Positions 44,720-53,824 of a stretch of DNA of 64,000 bases are shown here, piece after piece (the stretch's first letter is position 1; every line of letters starts with the position of its first letter). This DNA is from Paenibacillus sp. FJAT-26967 (GTDB taxonomy: Bacteria > Bacillota > Bacilli > Paenibacillales > NBRC-103111). The notes under the pieces were generated by a model, which saw only the letters and a program-made list of their open reading frames with translations, did no database searches and was not told where the DNA came from. The stretch lies in assembly GCF_001541095.1 (NCBI RefSeq), contig NZ_LMXH01000004.1, forward strand, positions 124,001-188,000. Direction: 5' to 3'. The position numbers were made by a program, and so were the translations under genes.

Positions 44720-46825
44720 ATGAAACAGAGAAGAAATCAGGTGATGACAGTGAGAAAAGGAACTATATTCTTACTCCTATTCCTTTGCATCATGAGCAGC
44801 GGCCAAGGTGCGGCCGCTGCTCCGGCAGACGAAGCGCGCTTGTATCAGACTCCGTTTGCCCAGAACGGGACGGCCTTATCCGGTGTTATGGGTTCGAAGC
44901 AAATGTATTTTCAAATTCTCGATTACTGGGACCTAACCGAAGTGAAGCTGAGTCTCGATTATCAGATGTCACCTCTGGCGAAGGATCTGAATTCGAGCAT
45001 TACACTCTCGGTCAACGGGAGTCCTTTTCACTCCTTCCGGCCCGCAGCGGCGAATGCTCAGAAGCAGAACCTTGCGGTTACGGTGCCCAAGGAGCTTCTC
45101 ACCAAAGGGCTGAACACGCTGAAGGTGGAAGGTTACATCCGGACGGAGGATAATCTGGTCTGTCCGTCCGATCAGACGCCGGATCAATGGCTGCAGCTGT
45201 ACAAGACGTCCGGAATCGATGTGCGCTATACACAGAAGGCCATGCAGGGAGCCATCCAGGATTTTAACCAGCGGTTCACAGGCCTGGATACGGTGAGTGC
45301 AGGCCGCAGTCTCATTGCGGTTCCGGACAAAAGCGAGCCGGCTGAGCTTGAAGCCGCCGTATACGCTCTCTCCGGCTTCGCTAAATCCAACTCCGTGAAC
45401 GACAAAGATATACCGATTCTGCCTTACCGGGCAGACAATCTGAAGGATCGTGAAGCGGTCGTGCTCATCGCTCTGCATGACCGGCTGCCGGCCGAAGTCA
45501 AGGGCCTGCTGAGCAAGCAGGACTTTAATACGAAGGCGCTGATTCAGCTCGTGAGCAAGGAGACGCAGCCGACTCTGGTCATCACCTCGCAGAATCCCGA
45601 GCTGCTTGCCAAGGCGGGGCGCCTGGTGGCGAACCAGCCTCTGATGGGGCAATTGAGCAGCGACATCAAGGTAGTGGATGACAGCACGGATGTAACGACG
45701 CCGGTTGTGCCTGTCAGCACGCGCATTAACTTCACGGAGAAGGGGGACGAGCTCAAAGGGCCGGGCCATCAGGAACAGACTTATTTTGTGACATTGCCTG
45801 CCAACAGGTCCATTGCGGATGCGGGTCAAATCAGCCTGGATTTCCGCTATGCCCAGAACCTGGATTTTAACCGCTCTCTGGTTACGGTCTCCATCAACAA
45901 CACGCCTATCGGCAGCAAGAAGCTGACGAAAGAGCTGGCCAATGGGGACACGGCGCACTTCGCCATTCCGGCGGATCTGGCTGTGAACGGGAACTTCTCC
46001 GTTGCCATCGAATTCGATCTGGAGCTGGAGGATGCCGCTTGTACCCGCAATGGCGACGAAATGCCGTGGGCGTTCATCACGAAGGACACCCTGATTGATT
46101 TTAAGACCAAAGACCGCAACGATCTGCTGTTCAATAATTATCCGCATCCATTCTTGAGGGATGGTGTGTTTAATCAAGTGGCGGTGGTTATTCCGGAGGA
46201 ACGCGATAATTATACGTACCGGACCGTCTCCAACCTGTTCAATCTGTTAGGCAAGTATACGAGTGGCAACACCGGTGATGTAAAGTTCTACAAGGAATCA
46301 GCAGGGGCCGATGAACTTAAAGAGCGCAATATTATTGCAGTCGGCACCTATCTGGACAATAAGCTCATCCGCGATAATAACAAGAACCTGTATTTCAAGT
46401 ATGACTCCGCAGGTTCGACCTTCCTGTCCAATGAGAAAATGAGCATTGACTCCGAGTACGGCAAATGGATCGGAACCTTGCAGCTGCTGCCGTCGCCTTT
46501 CCAGTCCGGCAACGGATTCCTGGCTGTGACGGGTACTCAGGCGGAGAATTATTACCTCGTTTCCAAACTGATTGCAACCGAGAATTCAATCTGGAAAGTA
46601 TACGGGGACGGGGTCGTAACGGATAAGGACGGGAACGTGAATGCCCACCGGTTCAAAAAGGAAACCGCGGCCGAAGATTCGTCTCTGCTCGAAGATATCG
46701 TAAAACGCGGGGACGTTGTAGGCTTTCTCACCGCCCTCGTTCTAGTTGCGGGGCTTGCTTTGGTATCGCTCGTCCTGTTGGTTCGCAAACACAGGAAGAA
46801 AAGAGGTGGAGAGGGTGAAGCATAA
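44720..46825 (+). CDS. YdaN/BcsB-like exopolysaccharide co-synthase protein
   Basis: About 701 residues. I prefer the ATG at 44720, nine bases after GGGGGAT; the ATG at 44702, overlapping the previous stop, is the alternative. A signal peptide ends near GAAAAPADE. The long extracytoplasmic part has two BcsB-like carbohydrate-binding jelly rolls (KLSLDYQMSPLAKDLNSSITLSVNG, then ISLDFRYAQNLDFNRSLVTVSINN) alternating with flavodoxin-like domains. One C-terminal helix (FLTALVLVAGLALVSLVLLV) and a basic tail anchor it. It would couple to the YdaM synthase as BcsB does to BcsA. It overlaps the receptor gene by 11 bases. Confidence 0.88.
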   Translation: MKQRRNQVMTVRKGTIFLLLFLCIMSSGQGAAAAPADEARLYQTPFAQNGTALSGVMGSKQMYFQILDYWDLTEVKLSLDYQMSPLAKDLNSSITLSVNGSPFHSFRPAAANAQKQNLAVTVPKELLTKGLNTLKVEGYIRTEDNLVCPSDQTPDQWLQLYKTSGIDVRYTQKAMQGAIQDFNQRFTGLDTVSAGRSLIAVPDKSEPAELEAAVYALSGFAKSNSVNDKDIPILPYRADNLKDREAVVLIALHDRLPAEVKGLLSKQDFNTKALIQLVSKETQPTLVITSQNPELLAKAGRLVANQPLMGQLSSDIKVVDDSTDVTTPVVPVSTRINFTEKGDELKGPGHQEQTYFVTLPANRSIADAGQISLDFRYAQNLDFNRSLVTVSINNTPIGSKKLTKELANGDTAHFAIPADLAVNGNFSVAIEFDLELEDAACTRNGDEMPWAFITKDTLIDFKTKDRNDLLFNNYPHPFLRDGVFNQVAVVIPEERDNYTYRTVSNLFNLLGKYTSGNTGDVKFYKESAGADELKERNIIAVGTYLDNKLIRDNNKNLYFKYDSAGSTFLSNEKMSIDSEYGKWIGTLQLLPSPFQSGNGFLAVTGTQAENYYLVSKLIATENSIWKVYGDGVVTDKDGNVNAHRFKKETAAEDSSLLEDIVKRGDVVGFLTALVLVAGLALVSLVLLVRKHRKKRGGEGEA

Positions 46826-47669
46826 CCGCAGCAGCTTGACTTCAGATCTCGCCTTCTTAGGGCTTCTTATTCTGTGTAACCTGTGTGTGGCCTTTACGGC
46901 AGGCGATCCGAATAAATTGATGCAGAACCTTGTCTTTCTGAATCTGGCCTTTTTCTTCGCGGTAGTGACTTATTTTACAACCGTAACGACGGGTCTGCTT
47001 TTGAATGTTGTGTTCATTTTCGGCTACGGCCTTTTCATTATGTACCAGACGATTTCACAGGGTGAAACGATTGGGCTGCAAACGTATTTCTGGCTGATCA
47101 TGACTCCGCTGCTTACCGTGATGATCTGGCTGTTCTCGCTGGCGGCACGTCAGCTTCAGGATGAGAACGAGGAGCTGCGTAAGCAGAAGGCAAGACTGGC
47201 TACCCTGGATGAAAGAACGGACCTGAAGAACAGCCTTGCTTTCCGCAAGGACGCGGCCGTATTCTCCGGTATTTCAACGCGCTATGACATTCCTCTGACG
47301 CTCTTGGTCATTAAGGTGAAGTACTGGAATGAAATCCGCCGTCTGATCGGGGATGAGCAGCTGGCGGAAGCGATCTATGACGTGTCCCAGATCAGCCAAG
47401 CGAGTATCCGTACGAATGACGCTCTCTATTTGCTCGACAAAGAAGAGGCTACATGGGGACTGCTGCTGTTTACGGACAAGGATGGAGCCAAGATTGTGAT
47501 GGAAAGAATCAAACTCAGCCTTGTGGAATTTAACCGGCAGGAATTCGCCAGTAAATATAAGGTCGATTTGAGTCTGAAAATGGGAGCCGTCCAGTACCGG
47601 GAGGATATTATCGAGTCTCCGCTCGACTTCATCGTACAGGCCCAAAAACAGCTGGAATTCGATGTGTAG
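46815..47669 (+). CDS. YdaK-like degenerate-GGDEF c-di-GMP receptor
   Basis: 284 residues from the GTG at 46815, after GAGGTGG; B. subtilis YdaK is almost the same length. Four transmembrane helices fill about 12-115. A coiled linker (ARQLQDENEELRKQKARLATLDERTDL) leads to a GGDEF-fold domain. The signature is lost: the GGDEF position reads DKEEA (208-212). The inhibitory-site motif survives five residues earlier as R199-T-N-D202, the RxxD that binds c-di-GMP. So it should bind but not make the messenger, activating the synthase as YdaK and Listeria PssE do. Last gene of the operon, before a terminator. Confidence 0.88.
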   Translation: MKHNRSSLTSDLAFLGLLILCNLCVAFTAGDPNKLMQNLVFLNLAFFFAVVTYFTTVTTGLLLNVVFIFGYGLFIMYQTISQGETIGLQTYFWLIMTPLLTVMIWLFSLAARQLQDENEELRKQKARLATLDERTDLKNSLAFRKDAAVFSGISTRYDIPLTLLVIKVKYWNEIRRLIGDEQLAEAIYDVSQISQASIRTNDALYLLDKEEATWGLLLFTDKDGAKIVMERIKLSLVEFNRQEFASKYKVDLSLKMGAVQYREDIIESPLDFIVQAQKQLEFDV

Positions 47670-47714
47670 GCTGAAGTTAACTGCCTTGAACGAGTATTAT
47701 GAATGATCCATCAG

Positions 47715-47747
47715 GCACTGGGGCCATCGGGCTCCGGTGCTTTTTTT
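47715..47747 (+). terminator. Terminator of the exopolysaccharide operon
   Basis: GCACTGG pairs with CCGGTGC (one wobble) over a GC-rich loop, followed by seven T. Confidence 0.85.
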
Positions 47748-47910
47748 GATAGGAAGATAGAGAGGGAGCTGCACAAACTGTATAGCGTACGCCTCAATTC
47801 GAGTATAATGGGGGATGTACGCCAGTTATAGGCAGCTTCAACGCGAGCGCATGTATCGAGGCAAAAGCCTGGTTCTTAATCAGAGTATATAGAGCAGAAG
47901 AGGTTATAGA

Positions 47911-49356
47911 ATGAGTGAAGCACGTTTGGATGAGTATGGGTTAAGCGAGGAAATCGTAAGGGCATTGGCCGGTTTGGGTTATGAGACGCTGACGGCCGTT
48001 CAAAGCGAAGTGATTCCGATTGCGCTGGAAAAGATGGATCTCGTCGTCAAATCACAGACGGGAAGCGGCAAGACGGCTGCTTTCGGGATTCCCGTGTGCG
48101 AGTTAGCCGACTGGAACGAGAACAAACCTCAAGCCCTGATCTTAACGCCGACGAGAGAACTGGCGGTTCAAGTGAAAGAAGATATCACCAATATCGGACG
48201 GTTTAAGCGGATCAAAGCGGCCGCTTTGTACGGCAAGCAGCCTTTTGCCCAGCAGACGGCGGAATTGAAGCAGAAGACGCACGTCATCGTAGGGACTCCC
48301 GGACGTGTGCTCGATCATATCCAAAGAGGGACACTCGCCTTGAACCGCGTGAACTGCCTGGTGATTGATGAGGCCGATGAAATGCTGAATATGGGGTTCA
48401 TCGAGCAGGTAGAAGCGATTATACAAGAGCTGCCGGAAGATCGAGTGACCATGCTGTTCTCGGCGACCCTGCCGCGGGACGTGGAGAGCTTATGTGTGAA
48501 ATATATGAACAATCCGGTGCCGATTGAGATTGAAGCAGCGGGGATTACAACGGACCGGATTGAGCACGCCCTTATTGAAGTGAAAGAAGCGGACAAATTT
48601 GCGCTGCTGCAGGACGTTCTCGTTGTGGAGAACCCGGATAGCTGTATCCTATTCTGCCGGACCAAAGAAGGGGTGGACCAGGTTCACCGCAAATTAGTCC
48701 AGGCCGGTTATTCTTGCGATAAGATTCATGGGGGAATGGAGCAGGAGGAGCGGTTTGAAGTCATGAAAGCTTTCCGCAGGGGGCAGTTCCGGTACTTGGC
48801 GGCTACAGACGTAGCAGCCAGAGGCATTGATATTGAGAATATCACGCACGTCGTTAACTATGACCTTCCTATGGAAAAAGAAAGCTATGTGCACCGCACA
48901 GGGCGGACAGGCCGGGCGGGACGCGAGGGGAAGGCTATTACGTTTGTTACTCCGCATGAAGGGAAATTCCTGGCGGAAATAGAAGCGTACATCGGATTCC
49001 CTATTCCTGTAATCCCTGCTCCTTCCCAGGAGGAAGTCATAGCTAAGGAAGAGGCTTTTCAGCAGAAAATGAGCAGGGGAGCCAGTCTCAAAAAAGAGAA
49101 GAATGAAGATTTAAATAAAGAAATTATGAAGCTGTATTTCAATGGGGGCAAGAAAAAGAAGATCCGGGCGGTCGATTTTGTCGGTACCATTGCGAAGATT
49201 GAGGGAGTAAGTGCGGAGGATATCGGCATTATCACCATTCAAGATAATGTTTCGTACGTAGATATTCTGAACGGGAAAGGCCCGCTTGTTCTGGAAGTTA
49301 TGAAGAACACGAACGTTAAAGGCAAGCTGTTGAAAGTGAGCCAGGCGAGGAAGTGA
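47911..49356 (+). CDS. dbpA: DEAD-box RNA helicase DbpA (YxiN)
   Basis: 481 residues, matching B. subtilis YxiN. Q motif [12 protein letters not shown]; Walker [17 protein letters not shown]; the Walker B box is DEAD; SAT follows at LFSATLPRD; then [13 protein letters not shown] and [13 protein letters not shown]. The C-terminal 75 residues form the DbpA RNA-binding domain ([33 protein letters not shown]), which recognises hairpin 92 of 23S rRNA. So it acts in large ribosomal subunit assembly. It has its own promoter region, with TATAAT at 47804, and a long leader of about 100 bases, as in cold-induced helicase genes. Confidence 0.95.
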   Translation: MSEARLDEYGLSEEIVRALAGLGYETLTAVQSEVIPIALEKMDLVVKSQTGSGKTAAFGIPVCELADWNENKPQALILTPTRELAVQVKEDITNIGRFKRIKAAALYGKQPFAQQTAELKQKTHVIVGTPGRVLDHIQRGTLALNRVNCLVIDEADEMLNMGFIEQVEAIIQELPEDRVTMLFSATLPRDVESLCVKYMNNPVPIEIEAAGITTDRIEHALIEVKEADKFALLQDVLVVENPDSCILFCRTKEGVDQVHRKLVQAGYSCDKIHGGMEQEERFEVMKAFRRGQFRYLAATDVAARGIDIENITHVVNYDLPMEKESYVHRTGRTGRAGREGKAITFVTPHEGKFLAEIEAYIGFPIPVIPAPSQEEVIAKEEAFQQKMSRGASLKKEKNEDLNKEIMKLYFNGGKKKKIRAVDFVGTIAKIEGVSAEDIGIITIQDNVSYVDILNGKGPLVLEVMKNTNVKGKLLKVSQARK

Positions 49357-49420
49357 GCAGGTCCGGAGGTCAAGAGGCTGCGTGCCGGATCCGGCAGCTT
49401 GGACTTTCGGCACACACCGA

Positions 49421-49455
49421 AAACCCCCAGACGGACGAACCGTTTGGGGGTTTTT
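49421..49455 (+). terminator. Terminator of dbpA
   Basis: CCCCCAGACGG pairs with CCGTTTGGGGG, with A-rich and T-rich flanks. Confidence 0.88.
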
Positions 49456-49471
49456 GCTCTATCAAGGGCAC

Positions 49472-49648
49472 TTATTTATTATCTTTTAGCTTGCCGATTC
49501 CTTCTTGTACTTCGCCTTTGGCTTTATCCATCTTGCCTTCAGCTTGAAGGGATTTATTATTAGTCGCGTTACCGACTTGGTCTTTTACTTCACCCTTAGT
49601 TTTAGAAATGCCGCCTTTGATTTTATCGCTAAGTCCGTTGTCGCTCAT
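49472..49648 (-). CDS. CsbD-family stress protein
   Basis: 58 residues from the ATG at 49648; the ATG nine bases earlier lies within the AAGGAG ribosome site. It is Lys/Gly/Glu/Asp-rich with two imperfect repeats, DKIKGGISKTKGEVKDQVG and DKAKGEVQEGIGKLKDN, the CsbD pattern. CsbD proteins are small, helical and disordered in isolation, induced in the general stress response (SigB-dependent in B. subtilis). No sigma-B promoter could be assigned. It is convergent with dbpA. Confidence 0.93.
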   Translation of the reverse strand: MSDNGLSDKIKGGISKTKGEVKDQVGNATNNKSLQAEGKMDKAKGEVQEGIGKLKDNK

Positions 49649-49799
49649 ATTTAACATCTCCTTCAGTTCAGGTTATGAGTTTATTACCCTTGGAGAGGCC
49701 GGGCTAAACAAATGCTTATTGGATGGAGTACAATCCCTTATGGATTTGCTGCCTGATATAAGAGATGATATAGAAAAGCGAGGGAGCAGGAGGAGCAGA

Positions 49800-50114
49800 A
49801 TGAAACCGTATACGCAGCAGGTCGTTCAAATTATACAGGGAATCCCGGAAGGCCGTGTGATGACTTACGGGCAGGTCGCCGAGATGGCCGGAAACAGGCG
49901 GGGAGCAAGGCAGGTCGTGCGGATTCTGCATACGTTAAGCGGGAAATATAATCTCCCCTGGCACCGGGTCGTCAACGCTAAGGGAGAGATAGCGTTTCAG
50001 GATGAAGAAGCCAGGCACACCCAGACGCTCTGCCTGAAGAGAGAAGGAATCGTTCTGAACGACCGGGGCCGGATTGATTTGGGAACCTATAGATTCAATC
50101 CGTGGGAGGAATAA
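49800..50114 (+). CDS. Alkyltransferase-like protein (ATL), MGMT fold without the active cysteine
   Basis: 104 residues from the ATG at 49800, with AGGAGGAG upstream; earlier frame starts are unsupported. It matches the DNA-binding domain of O6-methylguanine-DNA methyltransferase: YTQQVVQIIQGIPEGRVMTYGQVAEMAGNRRGARQVVRIL, with the arginine finger in RRGARQV. The active-site PCHRV is PWHRV here, the Trp-for-Cys change that defines ATL proteins such as E. coli Atl1/YbaZ and yeast Atl1. These bind O6-alkylguanine and hand it to nucleotide excision repair. Confidence 0.9.
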   Translation: MKPYTQQVVQIIQGIPEGRVMTYGQVAEMAGNRRGARQVVRILHTLSGKYNLPWHRVVNAKGEIAFQDEEARHTQTLCLKREGIVLNDRGRIDLGTYRFNPWEE

Positions 50115-50220
50115 GAGAGGGGCATTTTCCGGCGGAAGAGTTCCGATACGGAGAATATCCTTCTGCGATCTATCACATGAAAGGCAGTCTCGAAATACGG
50201 CATACGGCGATGCGCAAATA

Positions 50221-50249
50221 CCCCCAGACACTAAGCCTTTGTCTGGGGG
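50221..50249. terminator. Hairpin between convergent genes
   Basis: CCCCCAGACA pairs perfectly with TGTCTGGGGG over nine bases. The T tails are poor, so termination is only likely. Confidence 0.5.
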
Positions 50250-50293
50250 AAGCGCCGCTGCTACGCAGAATCGGGATTGATGCGCCTCTATCC

Positions 50294-51925
50294 TTACGAA
50301 GCCCAGGCTTTCGTGCATACCTCGGTCTGCACGATTAAATGCCTGAGATATACAGCCGCCGGTCCGTGGGCAGCCGCTGGAGGTGCTTGTTCCAAAGCGG
50401 CTGTCAATTGCTCGCGGATGGTGCCGAGTAATGATATCACTTCGGAACGATGTTCCGCTTTGTCCGGAATTTTGTCCGCATCGACGATCCGGTAAGGGAA
50501 CAAGCCGGTATTGAAGGCGGTTACGGCGGTTACGGCTTGCTCGACCGTTTCCATCCACCTGCGGACCGCTTCACGCTCCTCTTCCGGATAATAGCTGTAG
50601 TAGTCGCGCAGGATGCTCTCCAGGCAGTCGCCCCACGCAGCCCGGCTGAACGCATAGCTGTTCAAACCGGTTGCCCACTTCCACGGATAATCGGGATATC
50701 CGGGGCACGGGACGATGAGATTCGTTAGTCCATCTACACCTATTGCGCGGTAGTACCCCGCATCTTCTACGATTCTCGCGGGCATGCTCGGGAACAAAGC
50801 GGAGAACATGAAGTGATCGCTGTAGTATTCGAACACGCTCAGTTTACGCTGCTTCTCATGCACTGCAGAGGTCCAGTCCGTCAGCGAACGGCTAGCCCGG
50901 ATATCCGGGGCGTTCGGGGAGTGATTCAGGGAGTTGCGATAGTCTCTTCCCCAGAATGCGTACAGCGTATCCACTTGCCCGGATACCGGCTCGCATTTGA
51001 ACTCCAGCATATCCCAAGCCAGTCCGGCATTGTAGGCGATGTGTTCCACGGTGAGGTCCGGCAGAGTCAGCAGCAGGCGTTCTTTTAACAATGTTGTAAA
51101 ACGGATATATTTGGGCAGGAAATCTTCCTGCTGTTCCGCCGGTAAATCCTCGGGCCACAATGAGACCCGGCTCAGATTGGGGACGTCGGCACAGTACGCG
51201 GCGATAAGATCGCAGACAGGCCCCTGCCAGGATAAATCCGCATAATCGAGCTGCTGTTTGGCCGTATAAGGATGATCGGCCGACTGAAGACTATCGGCTT
51301 CTTTTTTATCGAGAAAGAATTTCATGCTGTGCCCGCCGAGCGTCAGGCCGATTCCTCTCTTGGCGATCTCGGGAGCGGCCTCTTCTTTGATGCGGTCCCA
51401 TAAAGTGAACGTGAAGAAAATCTCGTTCACGCGGTTTTTGGCGAGCCAGTCAATCATATCAAGGATATAGGGAGGATCGTATAAGTTCTCGATGACGAAT
51501 CCTCTGCGTTCAAACCAGGGCTCAAAAAGCGGGCCGGCCTCTTGCGCATCTGTAACCGAATGGGGAATATCGCTCAGCGAAGCCGGTTCCCCCGGGTAGA
51601 TCCAGTTCACGCCGGCGTAGCGCTTGAAGGCATCGTACACCGCATAAAGAGTCGAATGCGCACTCTCGCCGCTGATAATGATGGTGTCGGGCGAAATTTC
51701 GATCCAGTAGCTGTCTTTCTTCGGAGTCTGCAAGCGGATGGATTCCTCCAGGAGCGGGCTGAGGCCCGCAGCCGCTATTTCCTCCCATACCCCGATGTAG
51801 ACGTTAGCAGCCCGGGTCAGAGAGTCCCAGAGATGCCCGTATGTGCGGCTCAATTGCTCCCATTCCTGACGGGCAAAAGCAAGCACAGGGTCCCTGGACT
51901 GCGGCAGACTCTGTAAAGTGGTCAT
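50294..51925 (-). CDS. DUF4838-type glycoside-hydrolase-like protein
   Basis: 543 residues from the ATG at 51925, after GGAGG. The 595-residue frame reaches back into the promoter region. The N-terminus resembles alpha-glucuronidase/GH20 lead domains: SAHSTLYAVYDAFKRYAGVNWIYPGE. The following barrel region has IDWLAKNRVNEIFFTFTLWD and FWGRDYRNSLNHSPN, characteristic of DUF4838 proteins. There is no signal peptide, so it is cytoplasmic. It is divergent from a GntR-type regulator fused to a sugar-binding domain, so an imported oligosaccharide or uronate is its probable substrate. Activity is not established. Confidence 0.72.
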   Translation of the reverse strand: MTTLQSLPQSRDPVLAFARQEWEQLSRTYGHLWDSLTRAANVYIGVWEEIAAAGLSPLLEESIRLQTPKKDSYWIEISPDTIIISGESAHSTLYAVYDAFKRYAGVNWIYPGEPASLSDIPHSVTDAQEAGPLFEPWFERRGFVIENLYDPPYILDMIDWLAKNRVNEIFFTFTLWDRIKEEAAPEIAKRGIGLTLGGHSMKFFLDKKEADSLQSADHPYTAKQQLDYADLSWQGPVCDLIAAYCADVPNLSRVSLWPEDLPAEQQEDFLPKYIRFTTLLKERLLLTLPDLTVEHIAYNAGLAWDMLEFKCEPVSGQVDTLYAFWGRDYRNSLNHSPNAPDIRASRSLTDWTSAVHEKQRKLSVFEYYSDHFMFSALFPSMPARIVEDAGYYRAIGVDGLTNLIVPCPGYPDYPWKWATGLNSYAFSRAAWGDCLESILRDYYSYYPEEEREAVRRWMETVEQAVTAVTAFNTGLFPYRIVDADKIPDKAEHRSEVISLLGTIREQLTAALEQAPPAAAHGPAAVYLRHLIVQTEVCTKAWAS

Positions 51926-52116
51926 GGTATCATCCTCCGTAGCATTTGTATGGCATCGCGAGTCCTGAATTACGATCTCTTCATAGACTGATCTTGAAAA
52001 AACTAGGCTACATGTACACGATTCAACTATAGAGTAACCACTAACAGTTAAGCTGTCAATAAAAGAAGGAACGGTTGGCATTGAATATATAGTCCAAAAA
52101 TCGCCTTGAACAAACT

Positions 52117-52138
52117 GGATATAACTGTGTTATAATCC
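52117..52138. promoter_or_regulatory. GntR-type operator over the regulator promoter
   Basis: GGATATAAC (52117) and GTTATAATCC (52129) form a near-perfect dyad covering the -10 TATAAT at 52131. TTGAAC at 52106 is a possible -35 with a 19-base spacer. It lies in the shared region with the divergent DUF4838 gene. Confidence 0.5.
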
Positions 52139-52171
52139 AATAATCAATAGGTTGTAGAAACGAGGGAGAAC

Positions 52172-53674
52172 ATGGCACGGCCCAGCCGAAGTGAATTTAA
52201 TGCACGCACCCAAAAGATGGTTGGGAGCTTGCGGGATGCTATTGTACAAGGTTCTTTACAGACAGGAGACTACCTTCCTTCTGAAGTGGAGCTAGGACGG
52301 ACGTTCGGATTAAGTAAGGAGTCTGTACGGCGGGCTCTGGATATCTTGGTAGAGGAGGGGCTGATTGCGAAGATCCGGCGTGTCGGAAACCGTGTGAAGG
52401 GGCCCTTCCCTCCCCATGAAGTGTATGAAGGGCCTGTCAGCCGGACAGGAGAGGGGACGAATAAGGGAGGCGCTCTGAATCCGGCAGCTTCACTTTACCG
52501 GGATGAAGGACAGCGGGAAGACCGCAACACCCCTGAGCTTTCCATACAGACGGGGGAAACGGTTCTATGCCTGGCTTATCATCCTTCTCTTCAGGAAGAA
52601 GTGAAGCTTCAGGAGGCAGTTCAAGCATACGAGGGACTGCATCCGGACGTGCGTGTCCGCATGATCCCGACGCCCTTTCCGCTGGACTTGGCTGAACACG
52701 GCATGGCGGATGTGGTAACGGTAACGGCTTGGGATGCGCTCAAGCTGAAGGAGAAGAATTCTTCTATGAGCTTGTTCGCGGACGCTCCCCTGACCGACTA
52801 TGCGCATCCTATCCTTTCCCGGCCCTTTCAGGCTGAGGATGGCAGGCTGACAACGGCACCGTTCGTTTATTCCCCGCTCGTCCTGTGCTACAACCGCAGT
52901 CACTTTGCGGAATGCGGGATCGCGGAGCCCGGGGAAGACTGGACCTGGTATACGCTGCTTAAGACGGCAAGGACGTTCAACAAGCAGCTTGATGCCCGGG
53001 GGTTCGTCGTGCATATCCAGTCGATCAACCGGTGGCCGGTGTTCTTGCTGCAGAACGGATTCCGGTTCAATACGGGTAAAGGCAAGCGCGCGGCGGAAGA
53101 TCCGGCCCTCTGGGAGAGTCTCCGCATCTCCAGGGACCTTATCTACCAGCAGGGGGATTCCGTGCTCTGGACAGACAGCGACGGCGATGTGGAGCGCTGG
53201 TTCCATGACGGGCGTGCGTCGATGATCCTGACGACCTTCTTCGGACTGAACCGCCTGAGGAACAATAACCGGCTGGACTACGGCGTGGCCCCGCTGCCCT
53301 CACTCAGCTCCAAGGATACCCTGCTGCTGACGACCGGGCTGGCGGTGAACCGCCGTTCCGCCAGTCAGGAGGCTGCCGGCTCGCTTATCCGGTATTTGTG
53401 CGGGCAGGAAGTACAGAGCGGCATCCGCCGCGGGACGCTGACGCTCCCTGTTCATCCCGGGGCGTTGACGCTGCCGGTTGAACAGTTGGAGGGAAATCGT
53501 CCTCACGGTGAAGCAAGGGTCACCGGCCAGTGGGACCGTTACCGGCTGTATTCCGATCTTCACCTCAGCACACATGTGCTTGAAGCGGTCAGCGAGGAAT
53601 TGAAAGTGTACTGGTCCCGGCTGGAAGATGAAGCAGAAGCAAGCGAGAGGATCGAGGTCCTGCTGGGCGTTTGA
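52172..53674 (+). CDS. GntR-type DNA-binding domain fused to an ABC sugar-binding-protein domain
   Basis: 500 residues. Residues 1-75 are a GntR winged helix: LRDAIVQGSLQTGDYLPSEVELGRTFGLSKESVRRALDILVEEGLIAKIRRVGNRV. After a polar linker (to about 125), residues 130-500 resemble a family 1 extracellular solute-binding protein (COG1653): LQEAVQAYEGLHPDVRVRMIPTPFPLD, then TTAPFVYSPLVLCYNRSHFAECGI, WTWYTLLKTARTF and a C-terminal helical lobe with FHDGRASMILTTFFG. It has no signal peptide or lipobox, so the sugar-binding module senses its ligand in the cytoplasm. The GntR effector domain is replaced. It probably controls the divergent DUF4838 gene. Confidence 0.85.
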   Translation: MARPSRSEFNARTQKMVGSLRDAIVQGSLQTGDYLPSEVELGRTFGLSKESVRRALDILVEEGLIAKIRRVGNRVKGPFPPHEVYEGPVSRTGEGTNKGGALNPAASLYRDEGQREDRNTPELSIQTGETVLCLAYHPSLQEEVKLQEAVQAYEGLHPDVRVRMIPTPFPLDLAEHGMADVVTVTAWDALKLKEKNSSMSLFADAPLTDYAHPILSRPFQAEDGRLTTAPFVYSPLVLCYNRSHFAECGIAEPGEDWTWYTLLKTARTFNKQLDARGFVVHIQSINRWPVFLLQNGFRFNTGKGKRAAEDPALWESLRISRDLIYQQGDSVLWTDSDGDVERWFHDGRASMILTTFFGLNRLRNNNRLDYGVAPLPSLSSKDTLLLTTGLAVNRRSASQEAAGSLIRYLCGQEVQSGIRRGTLTLPVHPGALTLPVEQLEGNRPHGEARVTGQWDRYRLYSDLHLSTHVLEAVSEELKVYWSRLEDEAEASERIEVLLGV

Positions 53675-53746
53675 GGAAGGGAAGCACCACATTCCCCGAG
53701 GGATAACGGATTACCGGACATAATTTTATTTAGTTGCTTTCATTTT

Positions 53747-53797
53747 AAAAATGACCCTTTCCGACGGCTGGCGTGCCTTGGAAAAGGTCATTTTTTA
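53747..53797. terminator. Bidirectional terminator
   Basis: AAAATGACCCTTTCC pairs with GGAAAAGGTCATTTT (one mismatch), with A and T runs on both sides, between converging genes. Confidence 0.85.
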
Positions 53798-53824
53798 TAA
53801 ATACTGCAATAAATAGATTATAGT

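Noticed and set aside
42017-46177. Long minus-strand frames inside the exopolysaccharide operon (338 and 402 codons)
   Set aside because: They are antisense to clearly conserved genes, lack ribosome sites and have Arg/His/Leu-rich shadow composition.
51925-52081. N-terminal extension of the DUF4838 protein
   Set aside because: No ribosome site there, and GGAGG sits correctly before the ATG at 51925.
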